Below, piece after piece: positions 1 through 8,308 of a DNA stretch of 64,000 bases. The notes under the pieces were generated by a model. The model ran no database searches and was not told the origin of the DNA. It worked only from the letters and a program-made list of their open reading frames with translations. Position 1 is the stretch's first letter, and every line of letters starts with the position of its first letter. This stretch comes from Polycladospora coralii. GTDB taxonomy: Bacteria > Bacillota > Bacilli > Thermoactinomycetales > Thermoactinomycetaceae. The stretch spans positions 154,903 to 218,902 of the forward strand of contig NZ_JACXAG020000005.1 of NCBI RefSeq assembly GCF_014773435.2, read 5' to 3'. The position numbers and the translations under genes are program-made.

Positions 1-2
1 GT

Positions 3-1211
3 GTGATAACGCATAGCACCTCATTAAGAGGATTGAAACGAAAGAAGAGTAGAAAGAAGCAAGCTAAAGATGAAAGTGATAACGCATAGCACCTCATTAA
101 GAGGATTGAAACCGCTCAATGTTTTACAATCAATGTAATAGTTCGTCTTATGTGATAACGCATAGCACCTCATTAAGAGGATTGAAACTCGAGATTATCG
201 ACACGGAGAAGGACGAAATGTGCGTGATAACGCATAGCACCTCATTAAGAGGATTGAAACCGATCTGAAATGCAAGACATGAACGCAAAAATCGGTTGTG
301 ATAACGCATAGCAACTCATTAAGAGGATTGAAACTTTCGATAAACCGTTTGTAACTTCCAAAAACTTTTTCGTGATAACGCATAGCACCTCATTAAGAGG
401 ATTGAAACGGTATGGAGATGGTTAGTGATAAAGTCATCAGTTTCAAGTGATAACGCATAGCACCTCATTAAGAGGATTGAAACCATATACCAACAAAGGA
501 TAAAGACATTCTATTTACGTGATAACGCATAGCACCTCATTAAGAGGATTGAAACAGAAAGTAGTAACCTTTTTCAATTTCTTCTTCTTTGTGATAACGC
601 ATAGCACCTCATTAAGAGGATTGAAACTGAGTTAATAGGGATCGGATTTTCTGTGTCGAAGTGATAACGCATAGCACCTCATTAAGAGGATTGAAACTCC
701 AAAATCAATTTCCATGCGCTTATATATATGAGCGGTGATAACGCATAGCACCTCATTAAGAGGATTGAAACCTAAAGTTTCTGGGCAGGAACTAACTAAA
801 AATCTTCAAGGTGATAACGCATAGCACCTCATTAAGAGGATTGAAACATTACCATGTAATTGGAACAATTCGCTATGCCTTACGTGATAACGCATAGCAC
901 CTCATTAAGAGGATTGAAACTAAATCCATGAACGCCGTAAGCATCAGGGACGAAGTGATAACGCATAGCACCTCATTAAGAGGATTGAAACAAAGTCATG
1001 GATAAATCAATGTTGGCACGAGTTTTGGTGATAACGCATAGCACCTCATTAAGAGGATTGAAACCCAGTTCTGCTTCATGGGTAACAAGATTGTCCAAGC
1101 GGTGATAACGCATAGCACCTCATTAAGAGGATTGAAACTGCCTTGCGATTTCGTTTAGCAATCCCTTGTAGTATGTGATAACGCATAGCACCTCAGTAAG
1201 GGGATCGAACT
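3..1211 (+). CRISPR. CRISPR array, 17 repeats in view, leader-distal end
   Basis: Seventeen 37-bp direct repeats beginning GTGATAACGC and ending GGATTGAAAC are separated by 16 unique spacers of about 33-39 bp. The repeats start at 3, 76, 152, 224, 298, 372, 447, 519, 591, 661, 735, 811, 884, 955, 1028, 1102 and 1175. The ATTGAAAC 3' end is the usual 5' tag of type I-B and type III crRNAs, so I read the array as transcribed rightward. The last repeat (1175-1211) carries several changes in its second half, as expected of the oldest, leader-distal end. The repeat at 298 has one C-to-A change. The array runs off the left edge; leader and cas genes are not in this window, so the type is inferred from the repeat only. 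Confidence 0.97.
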
Positions 1212-1345
1212 CCCCAGATGAAATTAGAAAGTTACTTTTTGTTTAGATGTAGATCTTGTTCTAAGATTCAGATATAGTAGGTTTAACTATCACTCCCCAG
1301 AATGTCCCTTCTGTCGAGTAAACAGTTAGGTTAAGGGGGAACAGA

Positions 1346-2464
1346 ATGGATTACATGGGGCATTATCTCAAACAGTTCACTCCACGGAAGAAAAAAGAGC
1401 GTTTTTCACACCTAGATGACTCACTTACTGAGTGGGGAGAGGAATATTTGACCTTGGCTGTGGAAGGAATCCGAGGTGAGGATTCCCTCAAAAAAATTGC
1501 GCTACACCTCAAACGGTTCATTGCGTTTTATGAAAATCGGTATGGCCATGATCAGATTAGCAAATTGATTAAACGTGATTTGGTGGATTGGCAGAAAAAG
1601 CTACTTGATGAAGGATTGGCGAGATCGACGGTAAATAACCATCTTGCTTCTGTGTCTGGTTTTACGAGCTGGGTCCATCGCCAGCAGCCAGATCTGTTTT
1701 ATGGCAATGATCCAGCAAAAGGGATTGGTGAGCTAGAATTACCACCGCTTAAAGTGCGTGCATTGTCTCAGGAGCAAATTACGTCACTTAAAAGTTTGTG
1801 TGATCGGTTGGAATCGTATTACTGGCTTAAAGGAAGAAAAGCCAATCGTCCAGGTCAAGAACGACAAGTAAAGAAAAACGGGAGACCGTGGCGGGACCGC
1901 GCGATTATTTTTACACTCCTTTCAACAGGATTAAGACGTGCTGAGTTGGTCGGATTGGATTTGAACCAGTTGCAACCAAATGACGCAAATCAATTGCGAT
2001 CTGCAAGAAAGGCATGCTTAACTCGTGTGCTTGAGAAGGGAAAGACAGAACGAGAGGTGTATTTGTCTTATGATGCTAGACAAGCCCTTGCGGATTACAT
2101 TGAGAAAGAGAGAGTGAGGGATGCGTCAGAGGAAGCGACAGCACTTTTTCTAACAGCAAGTAGTTTATCTGCTCGGAAAACTGATGGCCGTATGTCTAAG
2201 GATTCCTTGAATGATGTATGTTTGAAAGTGGGGAAATGGCATGACGGAGAAACAAACGATACGGAAAAGCACATTTCGCCGTTAAAACCGCATGACTTGA
2301 GACATACGTTTGCGGTCCAACTGGCACAAGAGCTGGCAAAACAAAAGGGAGCAGTAGATCCGTATGAGTTAGAACGACGGCTTGGCCATCGGTCAGATCG
2401 GTACATAAAGCTTTATACCAATCCGCCTGAAGAGGTGGCAGCTGGTTATGTGGAGGAATTATAG
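1346..2464 (+). CDS. Tyrosine recombinase / phage-type integrase
   Basis: This 372-residue protein has the two-domain layout of tyrosine site-specific recombinases: an N-terminal SAM-like core-binding domain (about 25-115) and a catalytic domain (about 140-372). The catalytic set is visible: Arg in STGLRRAEL (about 197), H-x-L-R in PHDLRHTF (about 316-319), GHRS (about 348) and a Tyr near 353-357 in RYIKLYT. It catalyses DNA strand exchange through a phosphotyrosine. AAGGGGG sits just before the ATG. It lies next to a CRISPR array and a toxin-antitoxin pair with no other phage genes, so it may be a stand-alone resolvase-like enzyme or an integrase remnant of a lost element. No att site was recognised. 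Confidence 0.9.
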   Translation: MDYMGHYLKQFTPRKKKERFSHLDDSLTEWGEEYLTLAVEGIRGEDSLKKIALHLKRFIAFYENRYGHDQISKLIKRDLVDWQKKLLDEGLARSTVNNHLASVSGFTSWVHRQQPDLFYGNDPAKGIGELELPPLKVRALSQEQITSLKSLCDRLESYYWLKGRKANRPGQERQVKKNGRPWRDRAIIFTLLSTGLRRAELVGLDLNQLQPNDANQLRSARKACLTRVLEKGKTEREVYLSYDARQALADYIEKERVRDASEEATALFLTASSLSARKTDGRMSKDSLNDVCLKVGKWHDGETNDTEKHISPLKPHDLRHTFAVQLAQELAKQKGAVDPYELERRLGHRSDRYIKLYTNPPEEVAAGYVEEL

Positions 2465-2478
2465 AGGAGGGGAATATG

Positions 2479-2513
2479 TTTTGTGAAGCATAAATTGCAT
2501 GTATAATTTATGC
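2479..2513 (+). promoter_or_regulatory. Toxin-antitoxin promoter with overlapping inverted-repeat operator
   Basis: A perfect 9-bp inverted repeat, GCATAAATT (2488-2496) and AATTTATGC (2505-2513), overlaps a TATAAT -10 hexamer at 2502-2507. A TTGT-type -35 lies near 2479-2486. Such overlap is typical of operators used by antitoxins to repress their own operon. It also argues that the toxin starts at the ATG at 2531, because an ATG at 2510 would lie inside the operator. Confidence 0.65.
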
Positions 2514-2530
2514 TCTACATGCGATATAAT

Positions 2531-3028
2531 ATGAGTAGAGTAGAAATCATTTATGTTGAATACCCAGATGGTTCAATACCTGTTTATGATTTACTAAAAG
2601 ATATTGGAATCAAAGCTAAGCGTGATCCACTATTTGCAGAACTTTCTAAGCATGTATGGGATGGTTTTGATACTTTAGAACTCAAAGGGATTCCAGATTG
2701 GAAAGCAGATTTCAGCTATGATTGGATGATCGAATCGGAACAAGGGTGGACTGTTCGAGTTGATCCATTAGTAAAACGTTTGAATCACGCCTATCCACTA
2801 TTCGAAATGAGAGTAAACGAATGGCGTGAGATTGGAGCACGAAAGAGAATGGGGTATGGATTCAGAGTCTTATTTTTCACCTATAACCAAGATGGTACAC
2901 AATACATCTTTCTTGTTAATGGTATGGTTAAACAAGAACGTTCACCAGCACAATTTGAAAAACTCATTGCTGAAGCACTTCATATATACAATCAATTTCT
3001 AGAAGATAGGGAGGCATTTTTAGAATGA
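2531..3028 (+). CDS. HigB/RelE-like toxin (phage Gp49-like family)
   Basis: The product of about 165 residues has the pattern of the phage-derived Gp49-like / HigB toxin family: a central KxxNxxxPLFEMR segment followed by a strand-rich WREIGxRxRxxYxFRVLFF core and a K(x)ERSPAQFEKLIxEA end. Members are usually ribosome-dependent mRNA interferases. The next gene is an Xre-type antitoxin, and the reading frames meet as ATGA at 3025-3028. I place the start at 2531 (MSRVEIIYVEY) because an upstream in-frame ATG at 2510 falls inside the operator. The toxin-first order matches higBA rather than relBE. The family assignment rests on recognised residues, not a search. Confidence 0.72.
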   Translation: MSRVEIIYVEYPDGSIPVYDLLKDIGIKAKRDPLFAELSKHVWDGFDTLELKGIPDWKADFSYDWMIESEQGWTVRVDPLVKRLNHAYPLFEMRVNEWREIGARKRMGYGFRVLFFTYNQDGTQYIFLVNGMVKQERSPAQFEKLIAEALHIYNQFLEDREAFLE

Positions 3029-3042
3029 AAGGAGTCAAGAGT

Positions 3043-3396
3043 ATGTATAAAGCGAGCAAAGTAAAGCATAAAGACGTGATGACGATGCTTGAAGAGATTC
3101 CAGTAGTTAAAGAGCATAAAGAAAGCTTTGCAGTTCGGATGTCTCGTCAAATTATAAAAAGGCGGATGGAATTAGGCTGGACGCAAGGAAAGTTGGCTGA
3201 AGAAGTTAGCAAGTTGGGAGAACCGATGCAGCAGTCAACGATCTCTCGGATTGAAAGCAGTTCACCTGGAACTAAAGCGGAAACATACGACAAGATTTTA
3301 AAAGCTTTAGGGTATGTAGGAATTGAATTGTCTTTTAAAGATATTGAAGAAATAGATGGTGGGGATTTGCATATTCGCTCTGGATCATTTGCTTGA
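3043..3396 (+). CDS. Xre-family HTH antitoxin
   Basis: This protein of about 117 residues has a helix-turn-helix in its middle (RMELGWTQGKLAEEVS ... QQSTISRIESSS) typical of Xre/HigA antitoxins, which bind the toxin and repress the shared promoter. The frame opens at 3025 (ATGA overlap with the toxin), but the ATG at 3043 has an AAAGGAG ribosome site eight bases upstream and is the likelier start. The inverted repeat at 2488-2513 is the obvious candidate binding site. A strong terminator follows directly, so the pair forms a closed two-gene unit. Confidence 0.8.
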   Translation: MYKASKVKHKDVMTMLEEIPVVKEHKESFAVRMSRQIIKRRMELGWTQGKLAEEVSKLGEPMQQSTISRIESSSPGTKAETYDKILKALGYVGIELSFKDIEEIDGGDLHIRSGSFA

Positions 3397-3401
3397 GAAA
3401 T

Positions 3402-3438
3402 GAGGCTGACTATCAAAAGTCAGCCTCAACTCTTTTTT
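3402..3438 (+). terminator. Rho-independent terminator of the toxin-antitoxin operon
   Basis: A 10-bp perfect stem (GAGGCTGACT / AGTCAGCCTC) with a six-base loop is followed by a run of six T. Confidence 0.92.
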
Positions 3439-3490
3439 AAGGGGTATCCTTTATCCCTTGTTTTATATTTTCAGGGTTTAGAAGCGAAGG

Positions 3491-3718
3491 ATGCGAGATA
3501 CCATTCCAAAAGAGATATTATTGAAACCAGATAAAAGTCGGTTTGGTGAGATTATTCGCAAGGGGTATTACAAAGAAGCAGGCTATGTAAATGAATTAGT
3601 AAAAACCTCTCGAATGGCTAAGTTTGGATGGATTAATAAGGAGATTATCACTAATTCGATAAACCGCTTTAAATTTGGTCTGAATAATGAGGCCGACTTG
3701 CTCTCGAACTTTGGCTGA
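3491..3718 (+). pseudogene. C-terminal scrap of a lasso-peptide cyclase (asparagine synthase-like)
   Basis: The 75 residues align along their length with the C-terminus of the intact lasso cyclase at 13482-15239: IPKEILLKPDKSRFGEIIRK matches VPNKILTNPDKNTFTEVFRK, and FKFGLNNEADLLSNFG matches FKYGFNNDFALLIKFFG. The first ~500 residues, including the ATP-binding PP-loop, are missing, and the frame stops about 11 residues early. The next gene is a subtilase-like protein, as in the intact cluster. It cannot encode a working cyclase. Identity to the intact copy is only moderate, so it derives from a different lasso locus rather than a recent copy of the neighbour. Confidence 0.82.
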
Positions 3719-3762
3719 GGCATCATGGTTATTAAATATATTACTGGGAGTTGATTTCTTTC

Positions 3763-5181
3763 ATGAAGGTGGAGCCTACTTGGAAAAGGATTGGACTAGC
3801 GGAGCCACTTCCTGAAGCGTCGGGCTTGGGGATCAGTATCATTATTTTAGATGATATTATACCTCATGTCTCATTAGGTCATTTAAAAGGTAGAGTAAAG
3901 CAAGTTGAAGTTAATAAAGATTTGAGCATCACTTGTGACGAGGTGTTTGATGAACCATTAACAGATAAGGTGAACCAACATACTACAGCGCATGGTGTGA
4001 TGACACTTAATCTCTTAGCGCATGAACCGTTTGCATACCTAGACGAACGATATACAGGTTTAGCCCGTTCGGCAGATTTTATTTTTCTTCCAACATCAAA
4101 ACCCAGTCGCATCAAGGCGGGTCTAGAATGGATATTGGATCAAGATTGGAATGCTAAAATCGTATTGAATCTTAAAGGACAATTGGAAAGGGGATTTGTA
4201 TTTCCAACAGCTGATGATCCCTACGTGGAAGCATTATCTCCTGCAATGGATTCAGGCTTGTTAATCGTTACAGCAGGAGGCAACTCTAAAGCCAATAATA
4301 ATCTACATTCCAATCAATTTTGGGTGATTGGTGGCTTTAATGATAAAGGCATGTACGATTCGACCCAGTATGAGCAACACCCATCAGCGTCACACGGATT
4401 AAATGGCGATGGATACTTCCGTCCCGATATACTTGCCCCTTACACCTATATCCCCTTACCTCATTTATCTGGTGCAGGGTTAGATTACTTTGATGGGACT
4501 TGTGGAGGGGCTACATTAGTTACGGGTTTAAGCGCTTATCTGATGTCCATGTTTCCTGATCTCACCTCAAATGATGTTCGCAACGTGTTGGTGAAAACAG
4601 GGGATGAAATCACAGATTTACCCGCTCCTATCATAAATGGAGCAAAGGCGATTGAAGCAATAAAGGCTGGTTACCGGAATGATACGCCTCCGTCTGTAGA
4701 ACCACTTGTAAAAGTAATTGATGAAAACCAGTCTCTCTTATCTCCTAATCCATTGGAAAGAGCACTTGCTCTCACTTCATTAATTAAAACGGACAAGTTA
4801 ACCCGAGCTGAAATATGGAATCATACAGACGATGAGTCACCCATGGTAAAAAAGGTAGCCATTCGAGGACTGAGCCAGCCCGTTAACGATGACGAAAGGG
4901 AAAAATATTGGGAACGCGTATACCAAGAGTCGAGCGAATTGGGTGTCAGAGAGTACTGGGCATACATGTTGCTCAGCACATCGATAATAGCAGAATTGGA
5001 CAAGTGGATGTCTCTTGTGGATTATCGATCAACGGATATTTGGATATGTATTAACTTATATTTACGAGAACATAATCCAGAAGCCCCAGAGATGGACATC
5101 TCGTCTGACCCTGATCCTACTATCATGGATGCTACCATTAAACCCGTACTGGAGTGGTATAAACAATATAAGGAAAAGTAG
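3763..5181 (+). CDS. Subtilase-fold (S8) protein with Cys in place of catalytic Ser, lasso-locus type
   Basis: The ~472-residue cytoplasmic protein has a subtilisin-like domain (about 1-310) and a helical, HEAT-like C-terminal region. The subtilase landmarks are present: Asp30 in IIILD, His77 in AHGV, Asn174 in AGGNS and the block GTCGGATLVTG. In that block the usual GTSMAAP Ser is Cys247. No signal peptide or propeptide is visible. It is about 60 percent identical, by eye, to the gene at 15252 that follows the intact lasso cyclase. Here it sits between scraps of a cyclase and an ABC transporter yet keeps a full open frame. The start at 3763 aligns with the paralogue; a TTG at 3751 is also open. 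Function is unknown: it could be a precursor or leader protease, an immunity factor or a catalytically dead binding protein. Confidence 0.75.
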   Translation: MKVEPTWKRIGLAEPLPEASGLGISIIILDDIIPHVSLGHLKGRVKQVEVNKDLSITCDEVFDEPLTDKVNQHTTAHGVMTLNLLAHEPFAYLDERYTGLARSADFIFLPTSKPSRIKAGLEWILDQDWNAKIVLNLKGQLERGFVFPTADDPYVEALSPAMDSGLLIVTAGGNSKANNNLHSNQFWVIGGFNDKGMYDSTQYEQHPSASHGLNGDGYFRPDILAPYTYIPLPHLSGAGLDYFDGTCGGATLVTGLSAYLMSMFPDLTSNDVRNVLVKTGDEITDLPAPIINGAKAIEAIKAGYRNDTPPSVEPLVKVIDENQSLLSPNPLERALALTSLIKTDKLTRAEIWNHTDDESPMVKKVAIRGLSQPVNDDEREKYWERVYQESSELGVREYWAYMLLSTSIIAELDKWMSLVDYRSTDIWICINLYLREHNPEAPEMDISSDPDPTIMDATIKPVLEWYKQYKEK

Positions 5182-5213
5182 TCAGGCGTGTGGAATGGTA
5201 TGATTTTTCCGCG

Positions 5214-5270
5214 GAATTGAATACGATTTTGGGTGAGAAAGGTGTGAAGTTATTAGAGCAAAAATGCTGA
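5214..5270 (+). pseudogene. Scrap of lasso ABC-transporter ATPase domain
   Basis: Nineteen codons read ELNTILGEKGVKLLEQKC before a stop, matching LDTILGEKGVKLSGGEKQ just before the signature motif of the intact exporter near 18366-18420. The DNA match over 5217-5255 is close to identical. With the cyclase scrap and subtilase gene upstream it preserves the order cyclase, subtilase, transporter of the intact cluster, which identifies 3.5-5.3 kb as the ruin of a second lasso locus. Confidence 0.8.
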
Positions 5271-5481
5271 TTATTCATACTATTTAATTTGAAAAGTATG
5301 ATCTTTTGAGGTGAGTTACTACATTCACGAATATCTTGCAAGCTGTATTAACAGAAGGTGAAGTCAGAGATATTACTAAACTTGCCATGATAAAAGTCGT
5401 AAATTCACGGTTTATGTACTATTTCAGATTTTAGCAAATATGCCATTCTGAGAATGGCGAAGTTATTGCGAAGATAAAATT

Positions 5482-6123
5482 TTGAAAAATGGGTATGTTT
5501 ATGGTAATCCGGTTAATACGATTGATCCAATTGGCGAGTATGTAGCTGGGTATGAGGAAGAAAGATATGTTGAAAATCCTATAACGGGTAAAGGGAGAAT
5601 GACAGGAAATAAAAAATACTCTTCACACAATGGACGATATAATCGAGGGAAGCAAATATCCATAGATGGGGCCGCAGTTATTGGTTATAATAGACATTAT
5701 CTTAGATCGAGAAACACTAGGTCTCTAAGAACAAAGAGAGTAGCCTTTAATAAATTAAAATCGAGTGTTGACTGGAACTATAAGTTACGAAAGGACCTAG
5801 AAGGTTTAGAATTAGATGTTTATAATAAAATATACAAAGATGATGCTGCGAAAAGTCCTCGTTCAATCCTAGGTAATATGATGGTTGGAGCAGCAGGTAA
5901 TGAATTAGGATTTGATATAGAATTAACAAAACAAATTGATGGAGTGTATCTATATTTTGGAACTTCTAAAACTACTGCGACTTGCTTCATATCTGTAGAT
6001 GGATTTAAAAATTGTGATGCGGATGATCTCATTGGAGTGGAAGCTGGTTACCACTTGGGAGAAGTAGACATTATTAAGGGGTTACGAAAAGATCAGTTGA
6101 ATAAAAAGAGGAGTAATCTATAA
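5482..6123 (+). pseudogene. Orphan Rhs C-terminal (effector) fragment
   Basis: The 213-residue frame opens with LKNGYVYGNPVNTIDPIGE, which is the hallmark end of the Rhs/YD-repeat core (YxYxxNPxxxxDPxG). The remaining ~190 residues would be the variable effector domain. I do not recognise the effector family: it is basic, has no obvious nuclease motif and contains a GAAGNELGFDIELTKQIDGVYLYFG segment. The ~1000-residue Rhs shell is absent, and the only start is a TTG without a clear ribosome site. This is the form taken by displaced Rhs tip cassettes, which serve as recombination stock for a full-length Rhs gene. The next genes may be the cognate immunity unit. No Rhs shell is present in the window. 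Confidence 0.7.
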
Positions 6124-6792
6124 GTGATATATTACTTTCATAAAAATATGAAAAGGCCGATTACTATTATATTGGTATGTATATTGTTTGCTTATTTGTT
6201 TATGGTTAATCATTTTGTACATCTTGATCTAACAGGAGATGCAGGCAAACTTTATGTGAAGGATCAAGTTGATTATTTCAAGACAGAATTAAATCAAAAA
6301 AGCAACTATGCATATACTGAATACCAAGTAATTCTAAATAAGATTAAGATTTCTGAATACGAGTATGAAAATATAGATGATATTCATACATATACAGTTA
6401 ACTTCAAATTAATTGAACACCATCAGTTTCTTATTTGGTTTCTTGTCTTACTTTTTGTTGTATGTGTGGATGTTGGACAAAATGCTTTAAACAAAAGAAG
6501 TCAAATAAAAAAATCACTCCTTAACCACTTTCTTATTGGAATGCTTTTTGCTTTGATTTTAATGTTATCTGAGCTTGTTTTTTCTCTTATAATCGGATTT
6601 ATTTCTCTTGATTTTAAAAGTTTTTTTCAACCAGTTCTAGCTATTAGAAACGATCATATTGAAATTATGTCATTTATTAATTATGTATTAATAACTAGAT
6701 TTTTCTATTTTATACAAATTGCCGTGATTTGTATGTTTGGAGTGTTTGCTTCGCGTATATTCAATGAAACTAGTAAAAATATTGTGCTATAA
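6124..6792 (+). CDS. Four-TM membrane protein, unknown, next to Rhs effector
   Basis: The frame starts at a GTG directly after the Rhs fragment stop and encodes 222 residues. Hydrophobic segments lie near residues 12-31, 103-119, 137-160 and 190-212, with a ~70-residue polar, probably extracytoplasmic region after the first helix. The base composition is more AT-rich than the flanks. I do not recognise the family. Position right after an Rhs C-terminal cassette makes a membrane immunity protein plausible, in which case the effector would act at the membrane; this is inference from gene order only. Confidence 0.55.
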   Translation: MIYYFHKNMKRPITIILVCILFAYLFMVNHFVHLDLTGDAGKLYVKDQVDYFKTELNQKSNYAYTEYQVILNKIKISEYEYENIDDIHTYTVNFKLIEHHQFLIWFLVLLFVVCVDVGQNALNKRSQIKKSLLNHFLIGMLFALILMLSELVFSLIIGFISLDFKSFFQPVLAIRNDHIEIMSFINYVLITRFFYFIQIAVICMFGVFASRIFNETSKNIVL

Positions 6793-7049
6793 TGTTTTCG
6801 TTATTTATTATTTTCATGATTCTTGCTTTTTCTAGAGATTTGACAGCAGGTGCTATAGACAAATATTTTTTTGTATTCTACAATTTACACAGCTATACAT
6901 TAATTGACATGAGTTCGTATATAGTTGAAGACACTTCTTTTGCTTTTGCCTTGTGCATACATCTGATGTATTTTTTATTATTTCTCATAGGAGCTTGGTT
7001 GTTTTCTATACGACAACTTAATATAGATGCAAATTTAATTAAGAGATGA
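6792..7049 (+). CDS. Small two- to three-TM membrane protein, unknown
   Basis: The ATG overlaps the TAA of the preceding gene by one base (TAATG), a sign of translational coupling. The 85 residues contain hydrophobic stretches near 1-16, perhaps 20-30, and 53-74. It shares the AT-rich composition of the gene before it and is followed by a strong terminator, so the two membrane genes and the Rhs fragment form one unit. No family was recognised. Confidence 0.5.
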   Translation: MFSLFIIFMILAFSRDLTAGAIDKYFFVFYNLHSYTLIDMSSYIVEDTSFAFALCIHLMYFLLFLIGAWLFSIRQLNIDANLIKR

Positions 7050-7058
7050 CGCTTACTA

Positions 7059-7105
7059 AGCTAATGATCGTCTAATCAAAAACTAGACGATCATTAGCTT
7101 TTTTA
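7059..7105 (+). terminator. Terminator after the Rhs-associated membrane genes
   Basis: A 16-bp perfect stem built on CTAATGATCGTCTA with a nine-base loop is followed by six T. It is near symmetric, so it may work on both strands. Confidence 0.9.
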
Positions 7106-7151
7106 AAACAGCTTACCCCACGTCCCCCTTCCAATTATCCCATTTTTAATC

Positions 7152-7364
7152 CATTATACAGATGATGAGTCATCCATATTAAAAAAGGTAGCCATTCGAG
7201 GACTGAGCCAGCCCGTTAACGATAATGATAGGAGAAAATATTGGGAACGCGTATACCAAGAGTCGAGCGAATTGGGTGTCAGAGAGTACTGGGCATACAT
7301 GTTGCTCAGCACATCGACAATAGCAGAATTGGACAAGTGGATGTCTCTTGTGGATTATTATTAA
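7152..7364 (+). pseudogene. Duplicate 3' fragment of the subtilase-like gene
   Basis: Seventy open codons (HYTDDESSILKKVAIRG ... MSLVDYY) match residues in the C-terminal helical region of the gene at 3763-5181 with only a few base changes across about 210 bp (4824-5034). The copy has neither the catalytic domain nor a start. It lies in the same direction as the full gene, so the Rhs island at 5.27-7.14 kb is bracketed by direct repeats of subtilase sequence. The near identity indicates a much younger event than the split from the paralogue at 15252. Confidence 0.88.
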
Positions 7365-7594
7365 AAAATATTTATTATTAAGATAACTTATGTTGGGATT
7401 TCTTTGCATCACCATAAAGCTATGCCAAAGACTATATCAAAGTGACCATTAGGTGGTTTGGCTCACATAAGACGTGCTTTGGCTTAGCTTTAAGCAATTA
7501 AGAATGGGGAAACAGATTTTTTGTACTATAATAATTGTGTGAATCGATATACATTCGGATGATTATAAAATATAAATTTTTCTACTAACTAAAA

Positions 7595-8308
7595 TTAAAA
7601 TAGTGGAAATCGATACTCAAACTCATAACAATCTGCACGGTCTACCATATAACAGACTTGAACCAGTCGACCATCAGATTCAAACACTCTTCTTACAACC
7701 CGAACAATAGGGACGCTTGATTGAACGGGTAGATTTAAGTCTCGCATCTCTGATTGGGTAGCTAAAGAAGTTATTAAATTTTCTTGGCAATCAACAGGAT
7801 CAATTCCTAGTAATTTCAAACAGTCATAGATCATTGCATGGGGTTGTTTTAACATTTCTCTCAATTCTTTTAATGGCACAACGCTAGGAATATATGATCT
7901 TGTTACTGCTATTAAAATGTCATTCCTATATTGCTTAGTATGATAATAAAGAACAGGCGGTGCTAATTCATCTAAAATACCCTTAGGCAAATCTTCTTCC
8001 TCATATAATATTTTAATATCGAATAATTCCTCTTTTCCTAGATCACCGTGTTCTTCTAGAAAGTCTCCTCTTCTATTGGAACGATAAGGAATTGGACGAA
8101 CCTTCCTTCGATTTGGATTTGATCCAGATGAAAATATTAGACCATCCCTTATTAGAGCATTCACAGCATTTTGAATCGTAGCAGAATGAACTTCGAACTC
8201 TTTCATCAGTTGTAAATTTGTGGGGAAGTCCCCATCAGGTGGGTATATCTCATCTATAATACGATCCCTAAGAATATGATATATATCTAACCACTTTTTA
8301 CGAGCCAA
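7595..8308 (-). CDS. GntR-family transcriptional regulator with UTRA domain
   Basis: The 237-residue protein has an N-terminal winged helix (about 1-75, with LMKEFEVHSATIQNAVNALIRDGLI as the recognition region) and a C-terminal UTRA-type effector domain (about 90-237). UTRA regulators of this class sense small metabolites and are released from or recruited to DNA by them. Its first codons overlap the end of the creatininase gene by 11 bp, so the two are co-transcribed. It is the obvious regulator of this pair and of the divergent operon starting at 9257. The effector is unknown. Confidence 0.85.
   Translation of the reverse strand: MARKKWLDIYHILRDRIIDEIYPPDGDFPTNLQLMKEFEVHSATIQNAVNALIRDGLIFSSGSNPNRRKVRPIPYRSNRRGDFLEEHGDLGKEELFDIKILYEEEDLPKGILDELAPPVLYYHTKQYRNDILIAVTRSYIPSVVPLKELREMLKQPHAMIYDCLKLLGIDPVDCQENLITSLATQSEMRDLNLPVQSSVPIVRVVRRVFESDGRLVQVCYMVDRADCYEFEYRFPLF

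Noticed and set aside
195..383. Open frame on the minus strand inside the CRISPR array
   Set aside because: It is made of repeat and spacer sequence and has no ribosome site.
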